Shown here one piece after another: positions 19,474-29,214 of a stretch of 64,000 bases of DNA. The notes under the pieces are model-generated. The model saw only the letters and a program-made list of their open reading frames with translations. It searched no databases and had not been told where the DNA came from. This DNA is from Marivirga lumbricoides. Lineage in GTDB: Bacteria; Bacteroidota; Bacteroidia; Cytophagales; Cyclobacteriaceae. The translations under genes were made by a program, and so were the position numbers. Location of the stretch: contig NZ_BMEC01000009.1 in assembly GCF_014636295.1 (NCBI RefSeq), positions 186,001 through 250,000 on the forward strand, in the 5' to 3' direction. The stretch's first letter is position 1. Each line of letters starts with the position of its first letter.

Positions 19474-20655
19474 TTGGAAATTAAAAAGAGTAATATAATA
19501 ATTTTAGCACTGTCTAAATGGGATGGAGATTATTCATCTACCACTTTCTCACTAGCTTCAGAGTTCAGTAAAAACAACCGCGTTCTATATATTGATAAAC
19601 CTATTACCTGGAAAGATATTCTATTTCAGACTTTCCGTAAAGGAGGTATTTCATTAGTTAAAAGAACTCTAATAAAAAGCAGACTAAACTTCTTGAGTGA
19701 GGATTTAATCATCTATTATCCAAGTCCTGTAATACCTATAAATTTTCTACCCAAAGGGAAACTGTATAAACACTTAAAGCAATTAAATGAGAAAATAATC
19801 TTTAACAAGTTAAAAAGAACCCTAAAAAAAATAGATTTTACCAATTATATATACCTCAACATATTTAATCCTTTCTTTGATCATACTGACTTTCTACAAC
19901 CAACTCTTTCTATATATTATACAGTTGACAATATTTCAGAATCAGCTTATGTAAAGAAACATGGTGTTTGGCTGGAGCCATATATGATGCAAAAGGCACA
20001 TTTAAATTTTGCAACATCGCTCATGTTAAAAAATACTAATGAGAAATATAATAAGGATATTTTTTACCTTCCAAATGCTGCGGATTTAGAAATCTTTGAT
20101 TCTGAGAAAAATTACGATAAGCCTCAAGAATTAAGAAACATTGAGGCTCAAATTATAACTTATATAGGACATCTGGATACCAGGACCAATATTGAAATCC
20201 TTAAAACTATATTATCTGAGCATGACAATAAAATTTTAATGATTGTAGGACCTGTATCATTACCAAAAAGCACATTAGAAGAACTTAGTTGTTTCAATAA
20301 CATTCTATTTGTAAAACCTCAGCCGCTACAAGAAATACCTGCTTTTTTAAAATATTCCTGTTGCACAATTATACCCTTTAAATGTAATGAACTAACTAAA
20401 GGCATATATCCTCTTAAAATAAATGAATACCTCGCCATGGGGCTTCCTGTAGTTTCAACTTCATTTTCAGAAGATATTAAACATTTTAGCGAAATAATTT
20501 CACTTGCCAATTCTCCTCAAGATTTTTCTAAGATGATTGACAGTGAAATTATAAATGATTCTTCATCAAAAATAAAGGAAAGAATACTATTCGCTAAAAA
20601 TAATACCTGGCCACATAGAGTAAAACAATTTTGGGATATAGTAGAAAGAAAATAG
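19474..20655 (+). CDS. Glycosyltransferase (GT4/TuaH-like)
   Basis: A 393-residue GT-B fold enzyme. The N-terminal half starts IILALSKWDGDYSSTTFSLA, typical of TuaH-like transferases that also carry a RVLYIDKPI-like second strand; the C-terminal half has ITYIGHLDTRTNIEIL and the donor-binding segment PLKINEYLAMGLPVVST, where the conserved Glu contacts the nucleotide sugar. It probably adds one sugar to the lipid-linked repeat unit at the inner face of the membrane. An in-frame TAA at 19468-19470 lies directly upstream, and the next Met codon is far inside, so the TTG at 19474 is the start. It ends two bases from the convergent beta-helix gene. Confidence 0.8.
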   Translation: MEIKKSNIIILALSKWDGDYSSTTFSLASEFSKNNRVLYIDKPITWKDILFQTFRKGGISLVKRTLIKSRLNFLSEDLIIYYPSPVIPINFLPKGKLYKHLKQLNEKIIFNKLKRTLKKIDFTNYIYLNIFNPFFDHTDFLQPTLSIYYTVDNISESAYVKKHGVWLEPYMMQKAHLNFATSLMLKNTNEKYNKDIFYLPNAADLEIFDSEKNYDKPQELRNIEAQIITYIGHLDTRTNIEILKTILSEHDNKILMIVGPVSLPKSTLEELSCFNNILFVKPQPLQEIPAFLKYSCCTIIPFKCNELTKGIYPLKINEYLAMGLPVVSTSFSEDIKHFSEIISLANSPQDFSKMIDSEIINDSSSKIKERILFAKNNTWPHRVKQFWDIVERK

Positions 20656-20656
20656 T

Positions 20657-22099
20657 TTATTGAAATTCGTATGCCCCTATATCGAAGTCTGCTCCTGATG
20701 GCCTCTTTCTTCCCAAAATATCCATATCAATACCATAACTACTTAAATCAACTCCTTCATCTATAACAGGGGAATCTCTTGTTAAAGAGTAATCATCTTT
20801 ATTTATATTAAATAAATTCAGCTCTTCAATTTTCATTGCGAAAAAATTAGCTTCAGTTTCCGTATTAGATCCATAATCGATGTAAGCATTGCTCCCCTCA
20901 GCGTCAATATTCGCCGGATTTATTACTAAATTATTTTTCACTTCATTTTTCAGATTCCAAGCATAAACTTTTATACCTTCTAAACCACTATTTACAATTG
21001 TGTTATTAAAAAGTTTAAACCCTTCACCAGGCGAATATCTCTCGTCTACAAAAACTCCAATTAATTTAGGATTTACTATTAAGTTATTAAAAATGATATT
21101 ATCACCATACCCCAGAACAGTCATACCATTTCCCGATCCGTTTTTAATAATATTATTAAAACAAAGTCCACCTGTACCTTCTCCAATTTGAATCCCACTT
21201 CTTTGGTTTGCTCTGTTTTCAACTCCAAAGTTCTCTATTGTATTGCTATAAATCTTTGCTCCTTGCACTGCACTACCTAATTGAATTCCATCCCAACCTG
21301 TATTTCTAACATCATTTTTATAAATTTTGATGTTTACTATGTCATGGGGTAATCTTTGACCACATTCTTTTTTAGCACCATTAGCATAAAAAGAATTTCC
21401 AATATATAAGCCTTCCCCACCCACATCATGAATATAGTTATCATGAATTGAGACATCCCGCATGGTAAAATTACCTCTGATAGTCTCATCATCGCAATTA
21501 GGATCAGTTTTTGCCATTATACCAGTAAATCCTATGTCGAAAATTTCTAAATGATCGACTTCAAAATTTGATGATAAATAATTTAAATCTAAGCCCTTAG
21601 ATCTTACACCTGATAGCTTTATTCCATACTTGACTGTCGGGTCCCCACTACCAGAAATTCTAAAGTATTTACAATTCTTAGTACCGATGTTATAAGTTAA
21701 ATTTGGCAAGTCAATCACAGCCGTTCCATTACAGTTTGTTATTAATACTGGGTTTTCGGGGGTACCGATAATATTTTTAAACAAAACAGGTCGTTTATAG
21801 GTCAGAGAACCATCTAAGCAAATTATATCTCCTGGTTTAACGCCAAACTCCTCCCCATCAAATCCGAATTTTTTATTTGTAATCGAAACAAAAAAATCAC
21901 ACTTAGAACAATCCGTAGGAGCGCAAGATCCATCATTCACTGTAGCCTCAGAGTTGTAATTGTCTGAAAGAGGGCTGGTACAGCCATATATCTCAGATTC
22001 GTAAGAAATTTGTTGTGAATTAGTAACTTCCTCTTCTTTAAAGCAGCCCAGGAACAAAACGTTGAGAAGTAAAATACTTCTTTTGAAAATGATATGCAT
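20657..22099 (-). CDS. Parallel beta-helix lipoprotein
   Basis: A 480-residue putative lipoprotein: the N-terminal signal ends LFLGC (lipobox, Cys19). After a NYNSEATVNDGSC segment (a short Cys-containing motif common in Bacteroidota surface proteins) comes a right-handed beta-helix of about 330 residues, with repeated NxxxNxxxxGI patterns such as DNYIHDVGGEGLYIGNS, NDVRNTGWDGIQLGS and NNTIVNSGLEGIKV. The final section (SPVIDEGVDLSSYGIDMDILG ... DIGAYEF) is the usual end of this family. Beta-helices of this kind include polysaccharide lyases and C5-epimerases. With the surrounding polymer genes, a lyase or epimerase acting on the exopolysaccharide is possible, but no catalytic residues could be fixed. 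Confidence 0.72.
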   Translation of the reverse strand: MHIIFKRSILLLNVLFLGCFKEEEVTNSQQISYESEIYGCTSPLSDNYNSEATVNDGSCAPTDCSKCDFFVSITNKKFGFDGEEFGVKPGDIICLDGSLTYKRPVLFKNIIGTPENPVLITNCNGTAVIDLPNLTYNIGTKNCKYFRISGSGDPTVKYGIKLSGVRSKGLDLNYLSSNFEVDHLEIFDIGFTGIMAKTDPNCDDETIRGNFTMRDVSIHDNYIHDVGGEGLYIGNSFYANGAKKECGQRLPHDIVNIKIYKNDVRNTGWDGIQLGSAVQGAKIYSNTIENFGVENRANQRSGIQIGEGTGGLCFNNIIKNGSGNGMTVLGYGDNIIFNNLIVNPKLIGVFVDERYSPGEGFKLFNNTIVNSGLEGIKVYAWNLKNEVKNNLVINPANIDAEGSNAYIDYGSNTETEANFFAMKIEELNLFNINKDDYSLTRDSPVIDEGVDLSSYGIDMDILGRKRPSGADFDIGAYEFQ

Positions 22100-23235
22100 T
22101 TTAAACTGAATTTATATTTTCCTCAATAAGTAAAACTGGTTTTTAACAAATAAATTGCAAAATGTTATAAAACTCATAATTTCATCTATTGTCTTATCTT
22201 AACAAATAAAAGGTAATAGAATTCATTTAATCCTTATTAATTTTAAACACCAGGGATACAACCTAAAATTAATGATTTTTATTCTTTTTATTCAAAAAAT
22301 AAAACAATACATGGCAAGTAGTAGTAGAATGTAAGTCTTTCCTTAATAGTTAGTTAGTTATTCTTTTCAGCAAAAATTGAAGTTAAGCATTCTGTCATGG
22401 AATTTAAGTAAATGAAAATATATTTAAAAAAAACTTCAACCAGAGTGATCATATTACAATTAGGCAATAAATATAATAAGGTGAGAGTGTTGCCCTATTA
22501 TTCTTTTAAACGCATATTGGGTTTAAAGATAACAAATTAGAGAAAATTTACTTTTCAATTATACTCATTTAAAGCAAATACTACTAAAAACAACTTAAGA
22601 AGCACTTTAAAAACACGCGGTCGTAAAAATTGAGAGTATTATTTGATAATATGCAATCAAACTTTTAAAGAATATCAGATTAATATATTATTATATAATA
22701 AACCACCTCTCTAGCATATACTATAAAACATTAATATTTTTGTAGGAAAGAAAACCATTATCCTTTTTTTGTCACAATAAAAAACTCTTAAGTAAATCAA
22801 TTTTAAAAAGAGAAGAGAATCAAATTAAATCAGGGTAATGTTATGATTTCTCAATATCTCAAAATGACATAAAAGTAACAGCGAAATAATTGTTTTGGAA
22901 AGTGTGGCATTATTCTGTTTCAAAGAATAAGAAAATTTAAATAAGTAAAATATCAAACACAAAAAAGTATATTTGATGTCTTTAAAATAAAGAAAAAGTT
23001 AGCTACTAAACAGCGGCTAGTTAAGCCTTACTAATAAAGGCCTGGCTGTAACTTAACTGAAAAGTATTTAATATTTACTGATTTAATATCTCTCTAAATA
23101 GTCTTATTGCAAATAACAAAATATGAAATGACCGCGCCAATCCTGTTTTGAAGAATCAATAAAATCTAAGGCCTTGAACTGATTCATATTATATACTTTA
23201 CAGCAAAATATCTGCGAAAGCAAACCTATTTATAT
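22100..23235. other. 1.1-kb gene-free AT-rich region
   Basis: No open frame longer than about 60 codons on either strand. It must hold promoters for the divergent beta-helix and sulfotransferase genes. A nested inverted repeat lies at 23019-23058: the outer arms are AGTTAAG and CTTAACT, and the inner arms GCCTT and AAGGC. Nothing else was recognised; it is unusually long for this tightly packed window. Confidence 0.5.
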
Positions 23236-24168
23236 ATGGAAAAAAAAATTAATAATTTACCGGATTTTTTAATTATCGGGGCTGGCAAGTCAGGAACGAC
23301 CTCATTGGATAATTACCTAAAGCAACATCCTCAAATATTCATAAGTGAGAGAAAAGAACCTAACTTCTTCGGGTATGAGTTAAATCAGTTATCAGACTTT
23401 TCTGTAAAATCAGAAATAGATCATTATAAAGGGTCTGTTACAAATTTAGAAGAATACCTCAAACTCTTTTCCTCTTCTCAACCCGGGCAGTTAAAAGGTG
23501 AAACATCAAATACATATATGTATCATACAACCGCTGCTGAACGAATATATCATTACAATCCTAATATTAAATTAATTGCTATTCTAAGACAGCCAGCAGA
23601 ACGGTTATATAGTAGGTTTTTACATCTGGCAAGAGAAAATGAACTACCCTCTGAGAATTTTTCAGATTGCTTCGACAAAAGTAGTATCTGGTGGTGGAGA
23701 AATGATCTAGTAAAAGAAGGAATGTATGCTCAATATTTAACTAAATATTATAAGCTCTTTGATCAAAATCAAATAAAGATTTTTCTTTTTGAAGACTTAA
23801 AAAGTCACCCGGAAAAATTGTTTAAAGATATTTTTGAGTTTCTTAATGTGGATTCAAGTTTTGAGCCAAATCTATCAGTAGAATACAACCAATCAGGGTT
23901 TATCAAGAATAAGAAAATAGACGCTATTTTTGGCGCTAAGGGCATTATTAACAGAGGTGTAAAGTTACTTCTGCCACGGAAAACCCTTACTGCGTTGAAG
24001 AATAATCATAAACTCCAAAAGAAAATTCAGACACTTAGAAATAGAAATTTACATAAACCTAAATTTGATAATAATCTTAAAAATAAAATCACCAATGAAA
24101 TTTATCTGGAAGATATTAAACAATTGGAAAAGTTAATTAAAAGAGATTTGAGTCACTGGTATTTATAG
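23236..24168 (+). CDS. PAPS-dependent sulfotransferase
   Basis: A 310-residue enzyme of the heparan-sulfate N-sulfotransferase/Stf family, which moves sulfate from PAPS to a sugar hydroxyl or amine. The 5'-phosphosulfate-binding loop is GAGKSGTTSLDNYL (residues 15-28), with Lys18 and the Thr-Thr pair in the standard positions. The 3'-phosphate-binding motif is ILRQPAERLYSRFLHL (about residue 116 on), with the conserved Arg and Ser. The KEPNFFG segment (about 40-46) is also typical. No signal peptide is present, so it acts in the cytoplasm, probably on lipid-linked polysaccharide precursors. It is the only gene on its strand in a pocket between the long gap and two minus-strand genes. Confidence 0.88.
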   Translation: MEKKINNLPDFLIIGAGKSGTTSLDNYLKQHPQIFISERKEPNFFGYELNQLSDFSVKSEIDHYKGSVTNLEEYLKLFSSSQPGQLKGETSNTYMYHTTAAERIYHYNPNIKLIAILRQPAERLYSRFLHLARENELPSENFSDCFDKSSIWWWRNDLVKEGMYAQYLTKYYKLFDQNQIKIFLFEDLKSHPEKLFKDIFEFLNVDSSFEPNLSVEYNQSGFIKNKKIDAIFGAKGIINRGVKLLLPRKTLTALKNNHKLQKKIQTLRNRNLHKPKFDNNLKNKITNEIYLEDIKQLEKLIKRDLSHWYL

Positions 24169-24188
24169 AGTGAAAGGGTAAATGTATT

Positions 24189-25085
24189 CTAATCACAATT
24201 ATAAATACTATCAGGGATAGCTATGCTATAAATTTTACCCCCTAAAATACCCCTAGTTAACTCATCAGTAATTAAGTAAGTTCCTTGAGTATCATCGAAA
24301 TCAATTGCTTCTTTTTGGCTAAAATGATCTAGTGGCAACATTTCGAAATTTCCGTTAAAGAAATCATCACCTTTAAAACAGGAAAAGAAAAATATTTTAT
24401 TGTGAGAAAGTAGGGCCAGTATTCCATTTTGCCGCGAAATAGTAGCTCCTGTGATCCAATTTTCCAGCATAAGACCTTCCCCTGTATAAAATGTATCCTT
24501 TAATTGTGCAATATGCTCACCAGGCTGGTCAGTTAACTTATATACTTTTATTTGGCCTTTAAAAGGATTCCCTCTGCTTTTACTAAACAGATAAATGTTC
24601 CCATTGAAGTGAATCATAGCCTCAATATCAAATTCTAATTTACCTTTTGGTGGAGGAAATGTTTTTTGATCTGACAATTTAAATCTTATAATTTTTGCTG
24701 TATAGATTTTTTCAGCAATGCTATCAGGATCAGGAATTATATAAATTTTCAAATCCGTTCTGTTATTGTCATTATTACCAAAATCACCAATATAAAAATT
24801 ACCGTGATCATCTGAGGTCAAATCTTCCCAATCCTTGATTTTATTATTAAGATATACCGTTTTATTAATTGTAAAAGAATCTTTTGTTAACTGATACAAA
24901 ACAGGCTTTCCGTGGTCATTAATCGTCCAAATGTTACCACTCTTGGAAAACTCAAGACCTGAAGATCCGGATAAAATTTCAGGCAAACTTCCTAGCTCAA
25001 TTATCTTCTGAGAAAATAAAAAAGAAGGATACATAAAAATTACTAGTAAAAAAATAAGACGTTTCATATTGCTTCTAACATTCAA
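24189..25085 (-). CDS. Exported beta-propeller protein of unknown function
   Basis: A 298-residue protein with a signal peptide; the codon for MKRLIFLLVIF (25067) is a better start than the first codon because the signal begins there and cleaves after FLFSQ. The body has propeller-like blades with the pattern IWTINDHGKPVLYQL, DWEDLTSDDHGNFYIGDFGN and the later LSHNKIFFFSCF, as in SdiA-regulated/phytase-like propellers widespread in Bacteroidota. Aspartates in these loops could bind Ca2+. No catalytic site is known for this group. It lies convergent to the sulfotransferase (20 bases between stops) and head to tail with the pyruvyltransferase gene. Confidence 0.65.
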   Translation of the reverse strand: MNVRSNMKRLIFLLVIFMYPSFLFSQKIIELGSLPEILSGSSGLEFSKSGNIWTINDHGKPVLYQLTKDSFTINKTVYLNNKIKDWEDLTSDDHGNFYIGDFGNNDNNRTDLKIYIIPDPDSIAEKIYTAKIIRFKLSDQKTFPPPKGKLEFDIEAMIHFNGNIYLFSKSRGNPFKGQIKVYKLTDQPGEHIAQLKDTFYTGEGLMLENWITGATISRQNGILALLSHNKIFFFSCFKGDDFFNGNFEMLPLDHFSQKEAIDFDDTQGTYLITDELTRGILGGKIYSIAIPDSIYNCD

Positions 25086-25103
25086 AACAACATTAACTAC
25101 TTA

Positions 25104-25994
25104 TTAATCTTGTGAATATTTCTTTTTAATTTTATCAAGTGTAGTTAATAATTGATTTCCTTTGGAGTTTAATATTGTATCATTACTCAAAGAAGGAGCT
25201 ACTAATTTAAGCTTTTCAAATTCTCTTACCACACCCTGCACCAAAAACATACTCTGATATACTTCATACATTCTTACAACCGGAGAAAGTGTACCAAGAG
25301 GTAAGGGATAACCCGTTTTATCTCTTATAACCTTCCGTGTAAAATTAGTATCATTGTAAAGTGACTTAATCTGAATAGGATTATACTCTAAATTCAAAGA
25401 AGATGCCCAATCCTGCCATTTAAAAAAGTTTATCCCTTTATATGCTTTTACAGGAATCCAAGGAACACGTAATGCATCCGCAACTATTGCTCCATGCATT
25501 GCTTCTGCAATAACTACTTCAGATTGTTTTATTTGACTTAATACACTATCTATGCTATCTGTCGGTTTAATGTAGTGAACGTCTGACATTTCGCAAATTG
25601 TTTCCCAATTAAACTTTTCCATGCTTTCCCAATGCGGTATAAATGAAAATTTATATTTCTTATCATCCTCCTTCTTTTCCATAAACTGAAGAAGAATTGC
25701 TCCATCACTTACAGCTAAATTCTTATTGATTTTCAGAGCTTCACAGGTTAAAGGTCCTCGGACACAAAATATATCAAAAGAGCTATCGACACTTGGTATT
25801 GCACCGTAAGCAAAACCACTACTAAATACAATTTTTTTATTAGCCTTTCTTACATGGCTTAAACCTAATATAGAACCAATACCTACAAAAGACACTTCAG
25901 GATCACCGTCAAAAAAATTTGGCAAAAAGTGGTTAAATATGTACGGATTTAGAGCATCGCCAAAATTATTTGACTGAAAATAATTCAAGATCAT
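25104..25994 (-). CDS. Polysaccharide pyruvyltransferase family protein
   Basis: A 296-residue member of the PS_pyruv_trans (CsaB/WcaK-like) family, which transfers pyruvate from phosphoenolpyruvate to sugar hydroxyls as a ketal, making acidic polymers. The N-terminus MILNYFQSNNFGDALNPYIF shows the family's N-x-G-D start, and FVGIGSILGL, VFSSGFAYG and the FCVRGPLTCEAL segment match the conserved body. The second-half VVIAEAMHGAIVADALRVPW is the R/H-containing active-site region. The protein is slightly shorter than many members but appears intact. It probably modifies the repeat unit in the cytoplasm, together with the nearby sulfotransferase. Confidence 0.82.
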   Translation of the reverse strand: MILNYFQSNNFGDALNPYIFNHFLPNFFDGDPEVSFVGIGSILGLSHVRKANKKIVFSSGFAYGAIPSVDSSFDIFCVRGPLTCEALKINKNLAVSDGAILLQFMEKKEDDKKYKFSFIPHWESMEKFNWETICEMSDVHYIKPTDSIDSVLSQIKQSEVVIAEAMHGAIVADALRVPWIPVKAYKGINFFKWQDWASSLNLEYNPIQIKSLYNDTNFTRKVIRDKTGYPLPLGTLSPVVRMYEVYQSMFLVQGVVREFEKLKLVAPSLSNDTILNSKGNQLLTTLDKIKKKYSQD

Positions 25995-26261
25995 TAAATC
26001 AGAGGTTAGGTAGATTTCAAAATATCACTCAAAAATAAAAAAAACTTACATAGAATTTCATTTATAAAGATTAATTTTAATTATCAATTTTTTTCTATTT
26101 TAGATTATTGCTTATTCATATTTTTAACTTTAAATATATCCTTAAGAAGAATAGCATATTCTTAACAGAAACCCTTTTTCAACGTAATCTATATATTAAT
26201 AACTATTAGCACTCAAAGTACATCAAACTCACTCGTGATTAACAATAAAATTTAGCCCAGA

Positions 26262-27146
26262 ATGACAATCAAGAAATTAACTATAAAAAAAATGATCCCA
26301 CAGAAATTTGAACGAATAATACGTGGATTTAGAGATCATTTTCTAAGATCATATCAAATAGAAAAATTACCAAGTGAAATATACACTCAACCAAAAAATT
26401 ATCAAATATCGTTTTGTACTACATGTATGAACAGACTCTTTCACCTAAAAAATACGCTGGAAAAAAATATAATTGATAATCAGGATTATAAAAATATCGA
26501 GTTTGTTGTAATTAATTATAATTCAAAAGACCATCTGGATGTATGGATGAAAGAACATATGCAAAAATATATTGAGTCAGGACTGGTAAAGTATTATAAA
26601 ACCAATGAGCCTCAATCATTTCATGCTTCCAAGGCTAAAAATCTATCTCACCTACTGGCCGAAGGTGAAATAGTATGTAATTTGGATGGTGATAATTTTA
26701 CCGGTAAAGACTTTGCTTTTTATATAAATTACATGTTTAATAAGTATGGTGAAAACCTATTTCTCCATTTTACTAAAAAACCATTTTGGGGAACAGAAGG
26801 TAGGATGGCGCTTTCAAAAAACAATTTTCTTAAGTTGGGGGGCTACGATGAGGACCTACTTCCAATTGGTCATGAAGATCATGATTTAATGAACAGAGCT
26901 AAAGCATTTGGTCTTAAATATTTTAAAATTGAAATTGAAAATTTCCTGAAGTACTTGAGCAATACAGAAAAAGAAAAAGCTGAAAATTGTGCAGATGGAG
27001 CAACAAGCTTTTATGTCTTGGAAAAAGGAAATCAAGAAAAATCGAATGGCAACATTAAAAATGGCAAATTAATTGCTAATCCTAGTGGAAGGGAAAAATT
27101 TACTATTTATAAAAATTTCTCCTCAGAACCCTACACATATTATTAA
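26262..27146 (+). CDS. Family 2-like glycosyltransferase
   Basis: A 294-residue cytoplasmic GT-A enzyme. It starts with a basic region and a nucleotide-binding strand ISFCTTCMNRLFHLKNTL, then EFVVINYNSKD, the D-x-D-like element ICNLDGDNFTG and a second acidic pair GHEDHDLMNRA, in the order expected for the galactosyltransferase-like GT2 group. The conserved W-G-T-E-G-R-M segment (FWGTEGRMALS) may bind the acceptor. It is alone on its strand and flanked by a 267-base promoter region and an inverted-repeat element. The sugar specificity is unknown. Confidence 0.78.
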   Translation: MTIKKLTIKKMIPQKFERIIRGFRDHFLRSYQIEKLPSEIYTQPKNYQISFCTTCMNRLFHLKNTLEKNIIDNQDYKNIEFVVINYNSKDHLDVWMKEHMQKYIESGLVKYYKTNEPQSFHASKAKNLSHLLAEGEIVCNLDGDNFTGKDFAFYINYMFNKYGENLFLHFTKKPFWGTEGRMALSKNNFLKLGGYDEDLLPIGHEDHDLMNRAKAFGLKYFKIEIENFLKYLSNTEKEKAENCADGATSFYVLEKGNQEKSNGNIKNGKLIANPSGREKFTIYKNFSSEPYTYY

Positions 27147-27148
27147 TA

Positions 27149-27383
27149 ACCTCAGTTCGATTAATAAAATGGCATCCCCGCTAGGGATGGGCAGGCTATG
27201 TCGCAAAATTAAGACTTACTTTTTCAAAAAAGTTTAATTTATGCGATACCTCTTGTTATAATACAATCAGATTACGGATACCGATGGGTCAGCACAAGTT
27301 AATCTTTCATCTGAAAAATATAATCCCGCCAAAGCAGGAATGCTCTGACGGGCTTTTAAAGCAAATAAGAATCGAACTCAGGT
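27149..27383. repeat. Dispersed inverted-repeat element, copy A (MITE-like)
   Basis: A 235-bp element with ends ACCTCAGTTCGATT and AATCGAACTCAGGT, inverted repeats with one mismatch. It shares the internal block GCTCTGACGG and the AAATAAG end with two shorter copies near 37.1 and 38.4 kb. The middle carries a GC-rich CCCGCC...GACGGG stem. It has no coding capacity and lies between the convergent glycosyltransferase and GT-C genes. Confidence 0.65.
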
Positions 27384-27404
27384 CAATAGATAGTACTTAT
27401 TCTA

Positions 27405-29027
27405 TCATTTCTTAATATATACTTCAACAGAATCAGTTTTGTAGCCAGTAGGCGATAAAAATTTTGTTGCTTGTATGTAGTTAGGAAATAAACAATCTCT
27501 TACTTCGTAAGGAAAAAAATTATCTACGTCCGGCATATCTTCAAATAATATTAAATCATATTCTGAATTTTGAACCTTTTGGCAAAGCATATTAATTTCA
27601 CGATCAAATACTGCTACCCCTTTATGAAACCATAATGGGAAATTTTCTCCTGATGGCGGTTCATAATTTAGTTCATGAGCTAAAAAAGTTAGATTTGACA
27701 TATTAAGAACTTTGAGATTTCCCTTATTAACTATATCTAATTTTTTAATATAGGTTAATCCTTCTTTAGTGTCTTTAGGAATTTTGATACCTTTAAGAGA
27801 TCGCATATCTGACTCTACCCATATAACAGGTTCAGTTTTAACTACACTATCAGATTTAGCAGCCCAATTTCCTTTTGCTACCACATCAGAAGGAGGAGGA
27901 GCTAATAAAGATGGTGCTAATTTGCTTATTATAGGTTGTGAGTATTTCCAATAGTTATCGGATTTCCAAAAGAAAATTAAACCCGATACGGCTACAAATA
28001 CTACCACATTATTAAACCTGATACTGCTTTGAAGATTATAAAATATGAAGGCGATTGCAAAACTATGAAAATAAAAGTTCACAGTTGGGGGACTAAAACT
28101 CGTAACTTGAATAATTATAGCTTGAATAATGATACCAATGGTGAATAGGGCAAATAGTATAAAATTCTTGTCTTTTAATAACACTTTAATACCAACATTA
28201 TTTATTTTATAAAAGACAATCAACATTATTGATAAAATATATGCTTTCAACCACTGGGATTGAGTAAATATATCATTAATAAAATGGTAACTGTTCACTC
28301 TTGAATAATGAGGACTTTGTCCATAGTTAAACCAGTAAGTAAAATCATATTGGAGAAACGGTAGTACGAGCACTATATAAAATAAAGCAAATGACCCTAT
28401 AAGAATTAAAAGCGGCTTCCAGGTACGTGTATAAATAAAATCTATTACTAATAAACTAAACACAAATAAAGTAGAAAGAGCTCCCCCATCTTGTTTTGTT
28501 AGTAGAGCCAGCCAAACGAAAAAGGCACTTAATACAAGCCAATAAAATTTAGAACTCCGCTTTATATAAAGTAGTACGAAATAAATAGCCAGTAATTCAA
28601 AGAAAAAAACTGTGTGGTTATACCATGGCCAAAAATTTATTAAAGTAAATGATAAACACATTATCAATATACAGAAAAATATAGTGGCTTCCTCCAGTTT
28701 AAAAAGTTTCAATATTCCTCTAAAAACAATTAAACTTATAAAATTAATAAAAGCTTGCGCCTTTATTAATGTCATCATATACGGACCAAAGAGCTTAAAA
28801 AAGATAAAAGGAATAATCCAGAATCCGTAACCTAAAGGCATTCCAAAATCCTTAAAAGGTATTTGCCCTAAATACATTCTATATGCACCTTCCCAGGTTA
28901 CATATATGTTAACGCGATAAGGAAACTTAAGTAATAGAGGTAAAAATGAAAAGAGTACAATTGTTCCAAAAACAATCCATTTTACATTTGCATTTTTTAA
29001 ACTACCAGAGAAAGACATAGAAATCAC
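27405..29027 (-). CDS. Polytopic GT-C-type membrane glycosyltransferase (putative)
   Basis: A 540-residue protein with about ten to eleven membrane helices (residues 15-370) and a ~150-residue C-terminal extracytoplasmic domain. After helix 1 the loop TWEGAYRMYLGQIPFKDFGM has the GT-C signature (acidic residue, then a G-Q-x-P-x-x-D-F motif) found in ArnT/PMT- and EmbC-type enzymes that use polyprenyl-phosphate sugars on the periplasmic side. It lies close to the polyprenyl-phospho-arabinose genes, so it is the best candidate in the window to use that donor, but it is on the other strand and its donor is inferred. The catalytic acidic residue is Glu in place of the more usual Asp. Confidence 0.65.
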   Translation of the reverse strand: MISMSFSGSLKNANVKWIVFGTIVLFSFLPLLLKFPYRVNIYVTWEGAYRMYLGQIPFKDFGMPLGYGFWIIPFIFFKLFGPYMMTLIKAQAFINFISLIVFRGILKLFKLEEATIFFCILIMCLSFTLINFWPWYNHTVFFFELLAIYFVLLYIKRSSKFYWLVLSAFFVWLALLTKQDGGALSTLFVFSLLVIDFIYTRTWKPLLILIGSFALFYIVLVLPFLQYDFTYWFNYGQSPHYSRVNSYHFINDIFTQSQWLKAYILSIMLIVFYKINNVGIKVLLKDKNFILFALFTIGIIIQAIIIQVTSFSPPTVNFYFHSFAIAFIFYNLQSSIRFNNVVVFVAVSGLIFFWKSDNYWKYSQPIISKLAPSLLAPPPSDVVAKGNWAAKSDSVVKTEPVIWVESDMRSLKGIKIPKDTKEGLTYIKKLDIVNKGNLKVLNMSNLTFLAHELNYEPPSGENFPLWFHKGVAVFDREINMLCQKVQNSEYDLILFEDMPDVDNFFPYEVRDCLFPNYIQATKFLSPTGYKTDSVEVYIKK

Positions 29028-29214
29028 AATTAGATCATCACAAAAATATTAATTATATTGAATATTTTCTTAGGTTATTAATATTAATTTAAATTTTAAT
29101 TAAATTTGATGAAAGAAGACAAATTATCGTTATACACTATGTTTAAAATTCGTATAAAATGGACAACAGTAAAATAATAATATGATTCAATAATGTATTA
29201 ATCTACTTTTTTCT

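Noticed and set aside
29041-29048. Minus-strand TATTTTTG before the GT-C gene
   Set aside because: It matches the -7 consensus but no TTG was found 17-23 bases upstream.
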